This document shows positions 1-8,643 of a stretch of DNA of 35,848 bases, in pieces. The position numbers and the translations under genes are program-made. The notes under the pieces were generated by a model. The model was not told the DNA's origin. It ran no database searches and saw nothing but the letters and a program-made list of their open reading frames with translations. Source of the DNA: Nocardia higoensis NBRC 100133 (GTDB taxonomy: Bacteria; Actinomycetota; Actinomycetes; Mycobacteriales; Mycobacteriaceae); NCBI RefSeq assembly GCF_000308595.1, contig NZ_BAGA01000024.1, positions 1 through 35,848 on the forward strand. Reading direction: 5' to 3'. Each line of letters starts with the position of its first letter. Position 1 is the first letter of the stretch.

Positions 1-1
1 G

Positions 2-475
2 ATCGCCGGACCGCTGTCCCAGGTCGAGGACATCCTCGAGAGCGTGCAGCAGCATCTCGCGCCCCCCGTGGCCGTGCGTCCGGTCGCCGGGGCCATCAGC
101 TCCGGTTACGGCGCCCGCTGGGGCACCATGCATTACGGCATCGACTTCGCCGACGCGATCGGCGCGCCGATCAAGTCGGTCAGCAGCGGCACCGTGATCG
201 AGGCCGGTCCGGCGTCAGGATTCGGCCTGTGGGTCCGGGTGCTCCAGGACGACGGCACCACCGCGGTCTACGGGCACGTGAACGACATGTACGTGCAGGC
301 CGGTCAGCGGGTCAACGCGGGCGATGTCATTGCGACCGTGGGCAATCGGGGTCAGTCCACCGGTCCGCACCTGCACCTGGAGATCTGGGATCAGAACGGC
401 AACAAGATCGATCCGCATCCGTACCTGGCCGCCAAGGGGGTGCCCATGCAGTGGGGTCCCTCGCACGACCACTGA
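2..475 (+). CDS. M23 (LytM-type) metallopeptidase, C-terminal part
   Basis: The reading frame is open from the left edge, so this is the 3' end of a gene that starts outside the window; the first in-frame GTG (44) is not taken as the true start. The visible ~157 residues form a LytM/M23 peptidase domain. The metal-site motifs are HYGIDFA (HxxxD-type) near the start and HLHLE (HxH) near the end, with the usual GYGARWG opening and a YGHV segment between them. The family consists of zinc endopeptidases that cut peptidoglycan cross-bridges outside the membrane. All metal-binding residues are present, so it is probably active. A signal peptide or other N-terminal domains cannot be judged. It ends in TGA just before a strong hairpin, so it appears to be a separate transcription unit from the NRPS genes and a flanking housekeeping gene. 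Confidence 0.9.
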   Translation: MAGPLSQVEDILESVQQHLAPPVAVRPVAGAISSGYGARWGTMHYGIDFADAIGAPIKSVSSGTVIEAGPASGFGLWVRVLQDDGTTAVYGHVNDMYVQAGQRVNAGDVIATVGNRGQSTGPHLHLEIWDQNGNKIDPHPYLAAKGVPMQWGPSHDH

Positions 476-492
476 GCCCGTACGGGTTGCCG

Positions 493-535
493 CCGCGACC
501 CCCTCACGCCTTCCCCGGCCGTGAGGGGGTCGCGG
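493..535 (+). terminator. Hairpin terminator after the M23 peptidase gene
   Basis: A perfect 16-bp stem (493-508 with 520-535) encloses an 11-nt loop, 17 nt after the peptidase stop codon. It is followed by CTTTCT rather than a long T-run, which is usual for GC-rich actinobacteria. It separates the peptidase gene from the NRPS locus. Confidence 0.85.
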
Positions 536-958
536 CTTTCTACCCGGGGCACGTGCCGCCACCTGCTGAATTCGGTGGGTTCGCCCGGGGCCGGTACGGT
601 ATCGAGCAGGGGTGGCTCACGGCAACTGCGTTGCCGATCCGGGCGGTACCACGCTCCGGCCACGGCGTATCCGAAGGGAGGAACGGGCGCCGGGGTCGAG
701 ATGGTGCACGGATGTCCGGGGCGGATCGTCCGTCGTGCCCTCCGTCGGATACGGGTACCCCAAGTCCTCGCTCCCATGCCGCAGGGTGGTGTGATCTATG
801 TCACGGCCCGGCAACGGCTCGGAGCGGGGGGACGATTAGACAACGATTACCGACGGTGGTCGGGGGCAATGGCGCTTCGGTCGGACTGGTCCGGATTGCG
901 CCGGCGCAGGAGAACGGCCCGAGGGGGCCATGACTGACGCGAGAGGTTGTGCAGCCGG
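536..958. other. Intergenic region upstream of NRPS 1
   Basis: I see no convincing gene here. Several overlapping frames are open, but none has a recognisable product or a good ribosome-binding site. A 7-bp inverted repeat with a 3-nt spacer lies at 620-636 (CGGCAAC-TGC-GTTGCCG). A CRP/GlxR-like palindrome lies at 790-805. I could not pick a credible -35/-10 pair. The 3' end carries GAGAGG (941-946), 12 nt before the NRPS 1 ATG. Confidence 0.6.
790..805. promoter_or_regulatory. CRP/GlxR-like operator upstream of NRPS 1
   Basis: TGTGATCTATGTCACG matches the cAMP-receptor-protein consensus TGTGA-N6-TCACA at 9 of 10 defined positions. It also has the central TA of the TGTGANNTANNTCACA form known for actinobacterial GlxR/Crp regulators. 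It lies about 150 nt before the NRPS 1 start. The palindrome is seen directly; the binding factor and the direction of control are inferred. Confidence 0.6.
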
Positions 959-3900
959 ATGGAAAGCGCTCGTCGGACTGCGGGTACACGGACTGCGGGC
1001 GGTCGACGCCGGCGTTCGGGTGCGTCTCTACTCCCGCAGGTGCTGACGGCGGCGGTGGAGTCCGCGCCGGACACGGTGGCGCTGCGATTCAACCCCACCG
1101 GCGAGCCGGCCGACCAGCGTGAGCTGACCTACCGCGAACTCGACGAGAACTCCTCGCGGCTCGCGCGCGAACTGATCGCCCGTGGGTTCGGCCCCGGTGA
1201 CTGCATCGCCATGGGAATCGCCCGCTCGGTCGAATCGGTCACCTCGCTGTGGGCCGTCGCCAAGACCGGCGCCACCTACGTTCCGGTCGATCCGGCCTAC
1301 CCGGCCGACCGTATCGCTCACATCCTCACCGACTCCGGCGCCCGGGTCGGCCTGACGACCTCCGCGCACCGGAGCACGCTGATCGCCGCGGGCGTCGAGC
1401 TGGAGTGGATCGAGCTCGACGATTCCGATCAGCTCGCCCGCGTCGCCGCGCATCCCGCGCACCCGATCTCCTACGCCGACCGGGTCCGGCCGCTGACCGC
1501 CGATCATCCGGTCTGGATCATCTACACCTCCGGCTCCACCGGAAAGCCCAAGGGCGTGCAGGTGTCCCATCACGGCCTGGCCCCGGTGGTGGGCGCCGGC
1601 GCGCGGATCGGCGTCGGCCTCGGTTCGAGGATCACCCACCTGAGCTCGCCGAGCTTCGACTTCTCCTTGATGGAGATGCTGTTCGCCTTCCCCCACGGTG
1701 CGACGCTGGTGGTCGCGCCGCCCATGGTGTTCGGCGGCGCGGAACTGGCCGAACTGATCCGCCGCGAGCAGGTCGGTGTGCTCATGATGACCCCCGGCGC
1801 ACTGGAATCGGTGGACCCGGCGGGGCTGGACAGCCTGCGCACCCTGGTCGTCGGCGGTGAGAAGGTCACCGCCGAGCTGGTGAACCGCTGGCGTTCGCCC
1901 GGGCGCATCGTGCACAACGTCTACGGCCCCACCGAGACCACGGTGATCGTGACCGGAACCGAACTGCGCGCGGGCGAGACGATCACCATCGGCAGCGCCT
2001 TCCCGGGCGTCGGCGCCTATGTGCTCGACCCGCTGCTGCGGCCGGTGCCCGCCGGAGTGGTCGGCGAGCTGTATCTGTCCGGGCCCTCGCTGGCGCACGG
2101 CTATCGCAGCCGGCCCGATCTGACCGCCGATCGGTTCGTCGCCAATCCCTTCGTCGCCGAGTCCGACGGCGCGGGGGCGCGCATGTATCGCACCGGTGAC
2201 CTGGTGCGCCGCCGCGAGTCCGACGGCGCGTTCGAGTACATGGGCCGCACCGACTTCCAGGTCAAGATCCGCGGTCTGCGCATCGAACTCGGCGAGATCG
2301 ACAACGCGCTGCTCGCGCACCCGGACATCGACTACGCGGCGACCCTCGGTGTCACGCTGCCCTCGGGCGCGACGACGCTGGTCGCCTACGTGCTCAGCCG
2401 CGTCGGCGGCGCGCTCGACACCGCCGAGGTGGCGGAGTTCGTCGGAAAGTCCTTGCCCGCGTACATGGTTCCCGCGTCGATCATGGTGCTCGACGAGCTG
2501 CCGCTCAACGCGGTCGGCAAGCTGGACCGCGCCGCGCTGCCGGCTCCGGTGTTCGCGGGCCGGGCCTTCCGTGCTCCCTCGGACCGCTTCGAGCAGATCG
2601 TCGCCGACGTGTTCGCCGCACTGCTGATGCCCGAGGCCGGACCGCAGGACCGGGTCGGCGCGGACGACGACTTCTTCGCCCTCGGCGGCAATTCGCTGAT
2701 GGCCACCCAGGCGGTGGCCCGCATCTCCGCCGAGCTCGACACCCGCGTGCCACTGCCGCTGCTGTTCGAATCTCCCACCGTGGCCGACCTGGCGGCGCGA
2801 TTGCGGGAGCAGGCGGGCGGGACCACCCGACTGCCGTTGCGTCCGGTGACCCGTCCGGCCCGGGTGCCGTTGTCCTATGCGCAGCAGCGGATGTGGTTCC
2901 TGAATCGCTTCGACACCGACAGCGGCGTGAACAACATCCCGGTGGCGGTGCGCCTGTCGGGCGCGCTCGACGTGGCGGCGCTGCGCACGGCGGTCGGCGA
3001 TCTCGTCGCCCGCCACGAGGTATTGCGCACGGTGTATCCGGAGGTCGACGGCGAGGGCACGCAGGTCGTCCTGCCGGTGACCGATCCGCGCGCGGTGCCC
3101 ACGCTGGACCTGGTGTCCGCGACCGAGGGGGACCTGGTCGCGCAGGTCGTCGCACTGGCGACGGACGGCTTCGACGTCACGCTCGCGCCGCCGATCCGGT
3201 TGCGGCTGTACGCACTCGCGCCCGAGGAGCACGTGCTGGTGTGCGTGGTGCACCACATCGCCGCCGACGGCTTCTCGATGGCCCCGCTGACCCGGGATCT
3301 CATGTCCGCGTACTCCGTGCGCGCGGCGGGGGCGGAGCCCGCCTGGGAGCCGTTGCCCGTGCAGTACGCCGACTTCACGCTGTGGCAGCGCGAGACGCTC
3401 GGCGCCGAGTCCGATCCGAACTCCGTGCTGGCCCAGCAGGTCTCGTTCTGGCGCGAGCAACTGGCCGGGCTGCCCGAGCAGCTGGACCTGCCCGCCGACC
3501 GCCCGCGCCCCGCGGTGATGTCCAACCGTTCGGCCGGCTACTCCTTCGCCTTCGACGCCGAATTGCACAACGCGCTCAGCGAACTGGCCAAGAAGCACAA
3601 CTCGACGCTGTTCTTCGTCATGCATGCCGCGATGGCAGTGCTGCTGGCCCGGCTCTCGGGCACCACCGATATCGCCGTGGGCACTCCGGTGGCCGGACGT
3701 GGCGACGAGGCGCTCGACGATCTGGTCGGCATGTTCGTCAACACCCTGGTACTGCGCAGCGAGGTCGACCCCGACGAGAGCTTCGCCGAGCTGCTCGCCG
3801 ATGTGCGCGCCACCGATGTGGCCGCCTTCGCCCACGCCGACCTGCCCTTCGAGCGGCTGGTCGAACTGCTCGACCCGGCCCGCTCGATGGCCCGCCATCC

Positions 3901-6900
3901 ACTGTTCCAGGTCATGCTGACCTTCCAGAACATGTCGCACACCGAGCTGCGGCTGCCCGGCCTCACCGCCTCGGCGCTGGAGCTGGGCGCGCCGCCCGCC
4001 AAGTTCGACCTGGAACTGACCCTGGTGCCGCACGAGATCGACGGCGCGCCCGCCGGTCTGGCCGCCACCTTCATCTACGCCACCGACCTGTTCGACGAGT
4101 CGACCATGGCCGGTTTCGCCGAGCGCCTGCGCCGCATCCTGACCGCGGTGGTCGCCGATCCGCAGCGCAGCGTCGGCGGCATCGAATTGCTGGAACGCTG
4201 GGAACAGCAGCGCATCCTGCGCGACTGGAACGACACCGCGCACGAGCTCGCCCCGGACCTGCTGCACGAGGCCTACCGGCGCGCGGTCGCCGAGCATGCC
4301 GACGCGGTCGCCGTCGCCTACGAGGGCGCCGAGCTGACCTACCGGGAGTTCGACGAGCGGGTCAACCGCCTGGCCCGGCTGCTCATCTCGCAGGGCGTCG
4401 GCCCGGAATCGCTGGTCGGCCTGGCCATCCGGCGTTCGCTGGATCTGGTCGTGGGCATGTACGCGATCGTGACCGCGGGCGGCGCGTACGTGCCGCTGGA
4501 TCCGGATCATCCGGCCGAGCGCATCGCGCACATCCTCGACACCGCCGACCCGGTGTGCGTGCTGTCCACCACCGCCGACTCCGATGCCGTGCCCGCGGGC
4601 ATCGACGTGCTGCGCGTGGACACCGTCGACCTGTCCGGCGTGTCCGCGGCGCCGGTCGAGGCCGCGGAACTGCTGCGCCCGCTGCGCCGCGACAACCCCG
4701 CCTACGTCATCTTCACCTCCGGCTCGACCGGTCGCCCGAAGGGTGTGGCGGTCTCGCACGGCGCGATCGACAACCAGACCTCCTGGATGCTCTCGGAGTA
4801 CCCGATGGGTCCGGGTGATGTGTACCTGCAGAAGACGGCGACGACGTTCGATGTGTCGTTGTGGGGGTACTTCATGCCGTTGCGGACGGGCGCGAAGCTG
4901 GTGGTGGCGACCCACGACGGGCATCGTGACCCGGCGTATATCGCGGAAACCATTGCTGCGCAGCGGGTGACGGTGACCGATTTCGTGCCGTCGATGCTGA
5001 CGGTCTTCGCCACGCATATCGCGCCGGGTTCGGTGCCGTCGTTGCGTGATGTGTTCGTCATCGGTGAGGCGTTGCCGCCGGAGACGGTTGCCGAGGTGCG
5101 GGCGATGTCCGGCGCCGCTGTGCACAACTTGTACGGCCCGACCGAGGCCGCGGTCTCGGTGACCTACTGGTCGGCCACCGAGGCCGACACGGTCACCGTT
5201 CCGATCGGCTTGCCGCAGTGGAACACCCGGGTCTACGTGCTGGATTCACGCCTGCGCGCGGTGCCTGCCGGTGTGATCGGCGAGCTGTACCTGGCCGGTG
5301 ACCAGCTGGCGCGCGGCTATGTCGCCCGCCCCGATCTGACCTCCGACCGCTTCGTCGCCAACCCCTTCGAGCCCGGTGCGCGCATGTACCGCACCGGCGA
5401 CCTGGTGGTCTGGCGCGATCAGCCGCATCGGCTGGAGTACCTCGGCCGCACCGACTTCCAGGTGAAGTTCCGTGGTCAGCGCATCGAGCTGGGCGAGATC
5501 GAGACCGCGCTGCTGGCCCATCCCGCGATCAGCCAGGCGGTGGCGCTGGTGGTGCCGACGGCCACCGGCGACCAGCTCGTCGGCTACGTGGTGGCGCGGC
5601 CGGGGGAGACCGTCGACGTCGACGATCTGCTCGACGCGGCCGCGAAGAGCCTGCCCGCGTACATGATTCCCGGCGCGGTGATGGTGCTCGACGCCTTCCC
5701 GCTCAACACCTCGGGCAAACTGGACCGCAAGGCGCTGCCGGAACCCACCTTCCGCGCCAGGCAGTTCCGCGCCCCGAGCACCCCGATCGAGGAACTCATC
5801 GCCGGCGTCTACGCCGAACTGCTCGGCCTGGAACGGGTCGGCGCCGACGACGACTACTTCGCCCTCGGCGGCAACTCGCTGCTGGCCACCCGCGCGGTCG
5901 CCCGGCTGAACGAGACGCTGGAGACGAATGTCGCCGTGCGTGATCTGTTCGAGGCGCCGACGGTGTCCGGACTGGCCGCCCGCCTGGTCCCCGGCGCGGG
6001 CGGCGCCGTGCGCCCGCCGCTGGTGAAGGGCCCGCGCCCGGAGCACGTTCCGCTGTCGCTGGCCCAGCAGCGGATGTGGGTGCTCAACCAGCTCGATCCG
6101 GCCTCGGCCGCCTACAACCTGCCCTTCGCCATCCGGCTGTCGGGCGAACTCGACACCGGGGCGCTGCGCCTGGCCGTGGAGGACGTGCTGGTGCGCCACG
6201 AGGCGCTGCGCACCCGCTTCCCGGTGACCGCCCCCGGTGAACAGCCCTACCAGCAGGTGCTCCCGGTCACCGACGTGCTGCCGCACGGCCTCGAGATCGA
6301 GACCCCGGCCGACCCGGTGGCCCGCATCGGCGAACTGCTCTCGACGGGCTTCGACGTCACCGCGGCCGCGCCGGTGCGCATCCGGCTGTTGTCGGGCGGG
6401 TCCGGTGGCGCGGGGAGCCGTGAGCACGTGCTCGTGGTGGTGGTGCACCACATCTGCGCCGACGGCATCTCGCTGGCCCCGCTGGCCCGCGACCTGGTCA
6501 CCGCCTACCTGTCCCGCAGCGGCGGCGAAGCGCCGGCCTGGACACCGCTGCCGGTGCAGTACGCCGACTTCGCGCTGTGGCAGCGCGCCGTGGTCGGCTC
6601 CAACGAGGATCCGGATTCGCCTGCCGCGCGGCAACTCTCCTACTGGCGCGAACAGCTGGCCGGGCTGACCGGCGCGCTGGATCTGCCGCTGGATCATCCG
6701 CGCCCGGCGGTGCCGTCCGAACGCGGTGCGACGGTCGGCCTCGAGGTCGAGGCGGACGTGCACGCGGGCCTGGTCGCGCTCGCCCACGAGCATCGGGCCT
6801 CGCTGTTCATGGTGGTGCACGCCGCGCTCGCGGTACTGCTGGCGCGGATGTCGGGCAGCTCGGACATCGCCGTCGGCACCCCGATCGCCGGGCGCGGCGA

Positions 6901-8329
6901 ACGTGCGCTCGACGACCTGGTCGGCATGTTCGTCAACACGCTGACCCTGCGCACCGAGGTCGATCGGGCCGAGGGGTTCCAGACGCTGCTCGACCGCGCC
7001 AGGGAGACCGACCTGGCCGCCTTCGCCCACGCCGACATCCCGTTCGAGCGCGTGGCGGAGGTCGTCGGGCAGGCCAATCGTGACCAGAGCCCGCTGTTCC
7101 AGGTCGCGATCGCCTTCGAGGACTACGCCCCGCCGAGCGCGCAACTGCCCGGTCTGGCGATCTCGCTGCTGGACTCCGACCGGATCAGCGCCAAGTTCGA
7201 CCTGCAACTGGTCGTGCAGCCGAGGCTGAACGAGGACGGCACCCCTGGCCCGCTGGGGATCTCCTTCACCTACGCCACCGACCTGTTCGAGGAGGCGACG
7301 ATCGCGGCGCTGACCCGGCGCTTCGAGCGGATCCTGCGCGCGGTGCACGCCGACGCGGACGCGATCGTCGGCGATATCGACATCCTCGAGCCGGAGGAGC
7401 GCGGACTGGTCACCGACGCGGTGCTCGACGCGGTCGCGGGCTCCGCCGACGATGACGACGAGTTCGTCACCACCGGCGGCACCGAACTGCCGCAGCTGCT
7501 GACCGCCGTCGTCGAGGACGATCCCGACGCCCCCGCGATCGCGGGCGGCGACACCGAGATCAGCTACCGCGAGCTGGACGCCGAATCCTCGCGCCTGGCA
7601 AGGGTGTTGATCGGGCGGGGCATCGGCCCGGACAGCACGGTCGCGCTGGCGGCCGAACGCGGCGCCGAATTCGTGGTGGCGGTCTGGGCGGTGCTCAAGA
7701 CCGGCGCGGCGCTGGCGCCGGTGTCGCCCGCGCAGCCGGAACCCGCCGACGGCACGCCCGCCGATCTCGGCCTGGTCGTCGGGGCGTTCGACGAGTTCTC
7801 CGGCGAGCAGTGGCTGCGGCTGGACACCCCGGAGGCGCGCGCGCAGATCGCCGCGGAGTCGAACCGGCCCGTCACCTACGCCAACCGCGTGCGCGTGCTG
7901 CGGGGCGAACATCCCGCACTCGTGCCGTCGTCCGGCGAGACGGTCGACTACGACGAGCTGGCCGCCGCGAGCGACCGCCTGCAGGCCCGCACGAAGCTGA
8001 CCTACGAATCCCGCACCTTCCGGTACGGCCCGGCGACCACGGCGGCGGCGTTCCTCGAGGTCGTCGCGGCGGGCGCGGCGGGCGCGACGCTGGTGCTCGC
8101 GCCGGTGGACCGGCCGGGGCTCGACCCGGCCGAGCGCGGCGAAGCGCTGGCCGAGGAATGGGTCACCCACCTGCTCACCGACCGGGACGGTCCGGCCTCG
8201 ATCGATCTCGCCGTGGCCGCCGATCTGCAGGCCGTGGTGCTCGACGATCCCGCGCCGTCGGCGGACGCGGGGGAGGCGGAGGTCTTCGCGGTGTCGGATT
8301 TCCTGAGGCTCACGCACCGGAGTGAGTGA
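959..8329 (+). CDS. NRPS 1: A-T-C-A-T-C plus degenerate A domain
   Basis: A 2456-residue nonribosomal peptide synthetase. ATG 959 is chosen over the in-frame TTG at 947 because the product (MESARR, then RRRRSG) aligns with the NRPS 4 start, and both have GAGAGG 12 nt upstream. Domain order: A1 ~30-525 (TSGSTG 190-195, YRTGD from 410, Lys 521); T1 (GGNS Ser 579); C1 ~636-1065 (HHIAADG 765-771); A2 ~1085-1590 (TSGSTG 1253-1258, Lys 1587); T2 (Ser 1640); C2 ~1697-2125 (HHICADG 1830-1836); A* 2175-2456, truncated and lacking catalytic motifs. There is no N-terminal C domain, so it probably loads a free amino acid. Hand alignment to GrsA gives pocket signatures DFMMVGVVIK (A1) and DVWDFILVSK (A2); neither exactly matches one I know. 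The last C has no carrier in cis and probably delivers to NRPS 2 or NRPS 3. There is no epimerisation or thioesterase domain. Confidence 0.93.
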   Translation: MESARRTAGTRTAGGRRRRSGASLLPQVLTAAVESAPDTVALRFNPTGEPADQRELTYRELDENSSRLARELIARGFGPGDCIAMGIARSVESVTSLWAVAKTGATYVPVDPAYPADRIAHILTDSGARVGLTTSAHRSTLIAAGVELEWIELDDSDQLARVAAHPAHPISYADRVRPLTADHPVWIIYTSGSTGKPKGVQVSHHGLAPVVGAGARIGVGLGSRITHLSSPSFDFSLMEMLFAFPHGATLVVAPPMVFGGAELAELIRREQVGVLMMTPGALESVDPAGLDSLRTLVVGGEKVTAELVNRWRSPGRIVHNVYGPTETTVIVTGTELRAGETITIGSAFPGVGAYVLDPLLRPVPAGVVGELYLSGPSLAHGYRSRPDLTADRFVANPFVAESDGAGARMYRTGDLVRRRESDGAFEYMGRTDFQVKIRGLRIELGEIDNALLAHPDIDYAATLGVTLPSGATTLVAYVLSRVGGALDTAEVAEFVGKSLPAYMVPASIMVLDELPLNAVGKLDRAALPAPVFAGRAFRAPSDRFEQIVADVFAALLMPEAGPQDRVGADDDFFALGGNSLMATQAVARISAELDTRVPLPLLFESPTVADLAARLREQAGGTTRLPLRPVTRPARVPLSYAQQRMWFLNRFDTDSGVNNIPVAVRLSGALDVAALRTAVGDLVARHEVLRTVYPEVDGEGTQVVLPVTDPRAVPTLDLVSATEGDLVAQVVALATDGFDVTLAPPIRLRLYALAPEEHVLVCVVHHIAADGFSMAPLTRDLMSAYSVRAAGAEPAWEPLPVQYADFTLWQRETLGAESDPNSVLAQQVSFWREQLAGLPEQLDLPADRPRPAVMSNRSAGYSFAFDAELHNALSELAKKHNSTLFFVMHAAMAVLLARLSGTTDIAVGTPVAGRGDEALDDLVGMFVNTLVLRSEVDPDESFAELLADVRATDVAAFAHADLPFERLVELLDPARSMARHPLFQVMLTFQNMSHTELRLPGLTASALELGAPPAKFDLELTLVPHEIDGAPAGLAATFIYATDLFDESTMAGFAERLRRILTAVVADPQRSVGGIELLERWEQQRILRDWNDTAHELAPDLLHEAYRRAVAEHADAVAVAYEGAELTYREFDERVNRLARLLISQGVGPESLVGLAIRRSLDLVVGMYAIVTAGGAYVPLDPDHPAERIAHILDTADPVCVLSTTADSDAVPAGIDVLRVDTVDLSGVSAAPVEAAELLRPLRRDNPAYVIFTSGSTGRPKGVAVSHGAIDNQTSWMLSEYPMGPGDVYLQKTATTFDVSLWGYFMPLRTGAKLVVATHDGHRDPAYIAETIAAQRVTVTDFVPSMLTVFATHIAPGSVPSLRDVFVIGEALPPETVAEVRAMSGAAVHNLYGPTEAAVSVTYWSATEADTVTVPIGLPQWNTRVYVLDSRLRAVPAGVIGELYLAGDQLARGYVARPDLTSDRFVANPFEPGARMYRTGDLVVWRDQPHRLEYLGRTDFQVKFRGQRIELGEIETALLAHPAISQAVALVVPTATGDQLVGYVVARPGETVDVDDLLDAAAKSLPAYMIPGAVMVLDAFPLNTSGKLDRKALPEPTFRARQFRAPSTPIEELIAGVYAELLGLERVGADDDYFALGGNSLLATRAVARLNETLETNVAVRDLFEAPTVSGLAARLVPGAGGAVRPPLVKGPRPEHVPLSLAQQRMWVLNQLDPASAAYNLPFAIRLSGELDTGALRLAVEDVLVRHEALRTRFPVTAPGEQPYQQVLPVTDVLPHGLEIETPADPVARIGELLSTGFDVTAAAPVRIRLLSGGSGGAGSREHVLVVVVHHICADGISLAPLARDLVTAYLSRSGGEAPAWTPLPVQYADFALWQRAVVGSNEDPDSPAARQLSYWREQLAGLTGALDLPLDHPRPAVPSERGATVGLEVEADVHAGLVALAHEHRASLFMVVHAALAVLLARMSGSSDIAVGTPIAGRGERALDDLVGMFVNTLTLRTEVDRAEGFQTLLDRARETDLAAFAHADIPFERVAEVVGQANRDQSPLFQVAIAFEDYAPPSAQLPGLAISLLDSDRISAKFDLQLVVQPRLNEDGTPGPLGISFTYATDLFEEATIAALTRRFERILRAVHADADAIVGDIDILEPEERGLVTDAVLDAVAGSADDDDEFVTTGGTELPQLLTAVVEDDPDAPAIAGGDTEISYRELDAESSRLARVLIGRGIGPDSTVALAAERGAEFVVAVWAVLKTGAALAPVSPAQPEPADGTPADLGLVVGAFDEFSGEQWLRLDTPEARAQIAAESNRPVTYANRVRVLRGEHPALVPSSGETVDYDELAAASDRLQARTKLTYESRTFRYGPATTAAAFLEVVAAGAAGATLVLAPVDRPGLDPAERGEALAEEWVTHLLTDRDGPASIDLAVAADLQAVVLDDPAPSADAGEAEVFAVSDFLRLTHRSE
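4801..5125 (+). other. Codon-usage island covering the A2 substrate pocket of NRPS 1
   Basis: Within the second A domain of NRPS 1, from just after motif A3 to motif A5 (HNLYGPTE), codon choice changes abruptly. By hand count, about two thirds of roughly 95 codons end in G and only about a fifth in C. Val is almost all GTG, Thr mostly ACG, Ala mostly GCG, and Leu is often TTG. The flanking sequence ends in C about half the time. The island covers the residues lining the amino-acid pocket (FDVSLW to NLYGPTE), as expected if the pocket subdomain was acquired by recombination. Confidence 0.6.
7481..8326 (+). other. Degenerate, truncated A domain (A*) at the NRPS 1 C-terminus
   Basis: The final ~282 residues of NRPS 1 begin like a normal A domain of the local LPQLL...AVE type (TELPQLL, then [15 protein letters not shown] and [11 protein letters not shown]). 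They then lose every catalytic core. The ATP loop TSGSTG...K has become [10 protein letters not shown], the FDxS pocket opening is gone, and the protein stops before the positions of A5 (YGPTE), A7 (YRTGD) and A10 (NGKxDRK). No carrier domain follows. It lines up with the first half of the intact third A domain of NRPS 4. The frame is clean, so this is an in-frame relic or a retained non-catalytic (docking?) domain rather than a sequencing break. Confidence 0.8.
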
Positions 8330-8340
8330 TCTCACTCCGG
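8317..8340 (+). terminator. Hairpin overlapping the NRPS 1 stop codon
   Basis: A perfect 10-bp stem (8317-8326 with 8331-8340) has a 4-nt loop, TGAT, that contains the TGA stop codon of NRPS 1. There is no T-run after it. It may act as a terminator or 3'-end stabiliser that a translating ribosome would melt. Confidence 0.5.
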
Positions 8341-8577
8341 GCGCCCGCTCTGTGTAGCGCTCGGTTCACCTGCCGGAATGATCGGGGTGCGAAGATATGG
8401 CGCTCGCCGGCGCCTGCTCCCTGTAGCGCGCCCTGGTCACGAAACGACAACCATGTCGTGACAGGGTAGGTGTCGGCGCACAGCACTCGAGTGGTGGCCG
8501 CCGACGCGGCATCGCCCGGTACGACGGTTACCGGGCAGGTGCCGATGGCTCGGCAGAAGTGGGTAGGAAGTTCTCGG
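8341..8577. other. Intergenic region between NRPS 1 and NRPS 2
   Basis: I see no gene in this stretch. It holds an imperfect inverted repeat (8431-8466) and, from 8556, a block resembling the region before NRPS 3 (GAAGTGGG, an AGG-rich Shine-Dalgarno-like stretch, then ATG and GATCGG). I could not pick a credible -35/-10 pair. Confidence 0.55.
8431..8466. promoter_or_regulatory. Inverted repeat, possible operator or hairpin before NRPS 2
   Basis: CCCTG-G-TCACGA (8431-8442) pairs with TCGTGACAGGG (8456-8466): 11 bp with one bulged G and a 13-nt spacer. It lies about 110 nt before the leader ORF of NRPS 2. It could be an operator, an RNA hairpin, or a second terminator for NRPS 1 transcripts. 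The repeat is seen directly; its role is unknown. Confidence 0.4.
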
Positions 8578-8643
8578 ATGGTGGATCGGTTGGTTTGCTG
8601 GCGGACGACCTCGCGGGTCGCGACACAGGGAGCGGTGGCGTGA
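8578..8643 (+). CDS. Leader ORF coupled to NRPS 2 (21 codons)
   Basis: A small ORF starts at ATG 8578 behind an AGGAAG stretch. It encodes a 21-residue peptide beginning MVDRL and containing TTSRV. Its TGA (8641-8643) overlaps the GTG start of NRPS 2 as GTGA, the classic arrangement for translational coupling. An ORF of similar size, position and start (MFDRP, TSVSRRV) overlaps the NRPS 3 start in the same way, and the sequence around both ATGs is alike. It has no family resemblance; it could be a leader peptide, or it may only deliver ribosomes to the synthetase start. Two paralogous copies make chance less likely, but descent from one duplicated promoter region alone could also explain them. 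Confidence 0.45.
   Translation: MVDRLVCWRTTSRVATQGAVA

Noticed and set aside
712..933. Longer ORFs between the peptidase gene and NRPS 1.
   Set aside because: They have low-complexity Arg/Gly/Pro-rich translations, no good ribosome-binding site, and contain the CRP-like palindrome.
869..937. A 22-codon ORF before NRPS 1 as a third leader ORF.
   Set aside because: It ends 21 nt before the NRPS 1 ATG, has no stop/start overlap, and its peptide does not share the MxDR start.
8559..8639. In-frame GTG 8559 as the NRPS 2 start.
   Set aside because: The 27 extra residues do not resemble the other synthetase N-termini; GTG 8640 aligns with NRPS 3 and overlaps the leader ORF stop.
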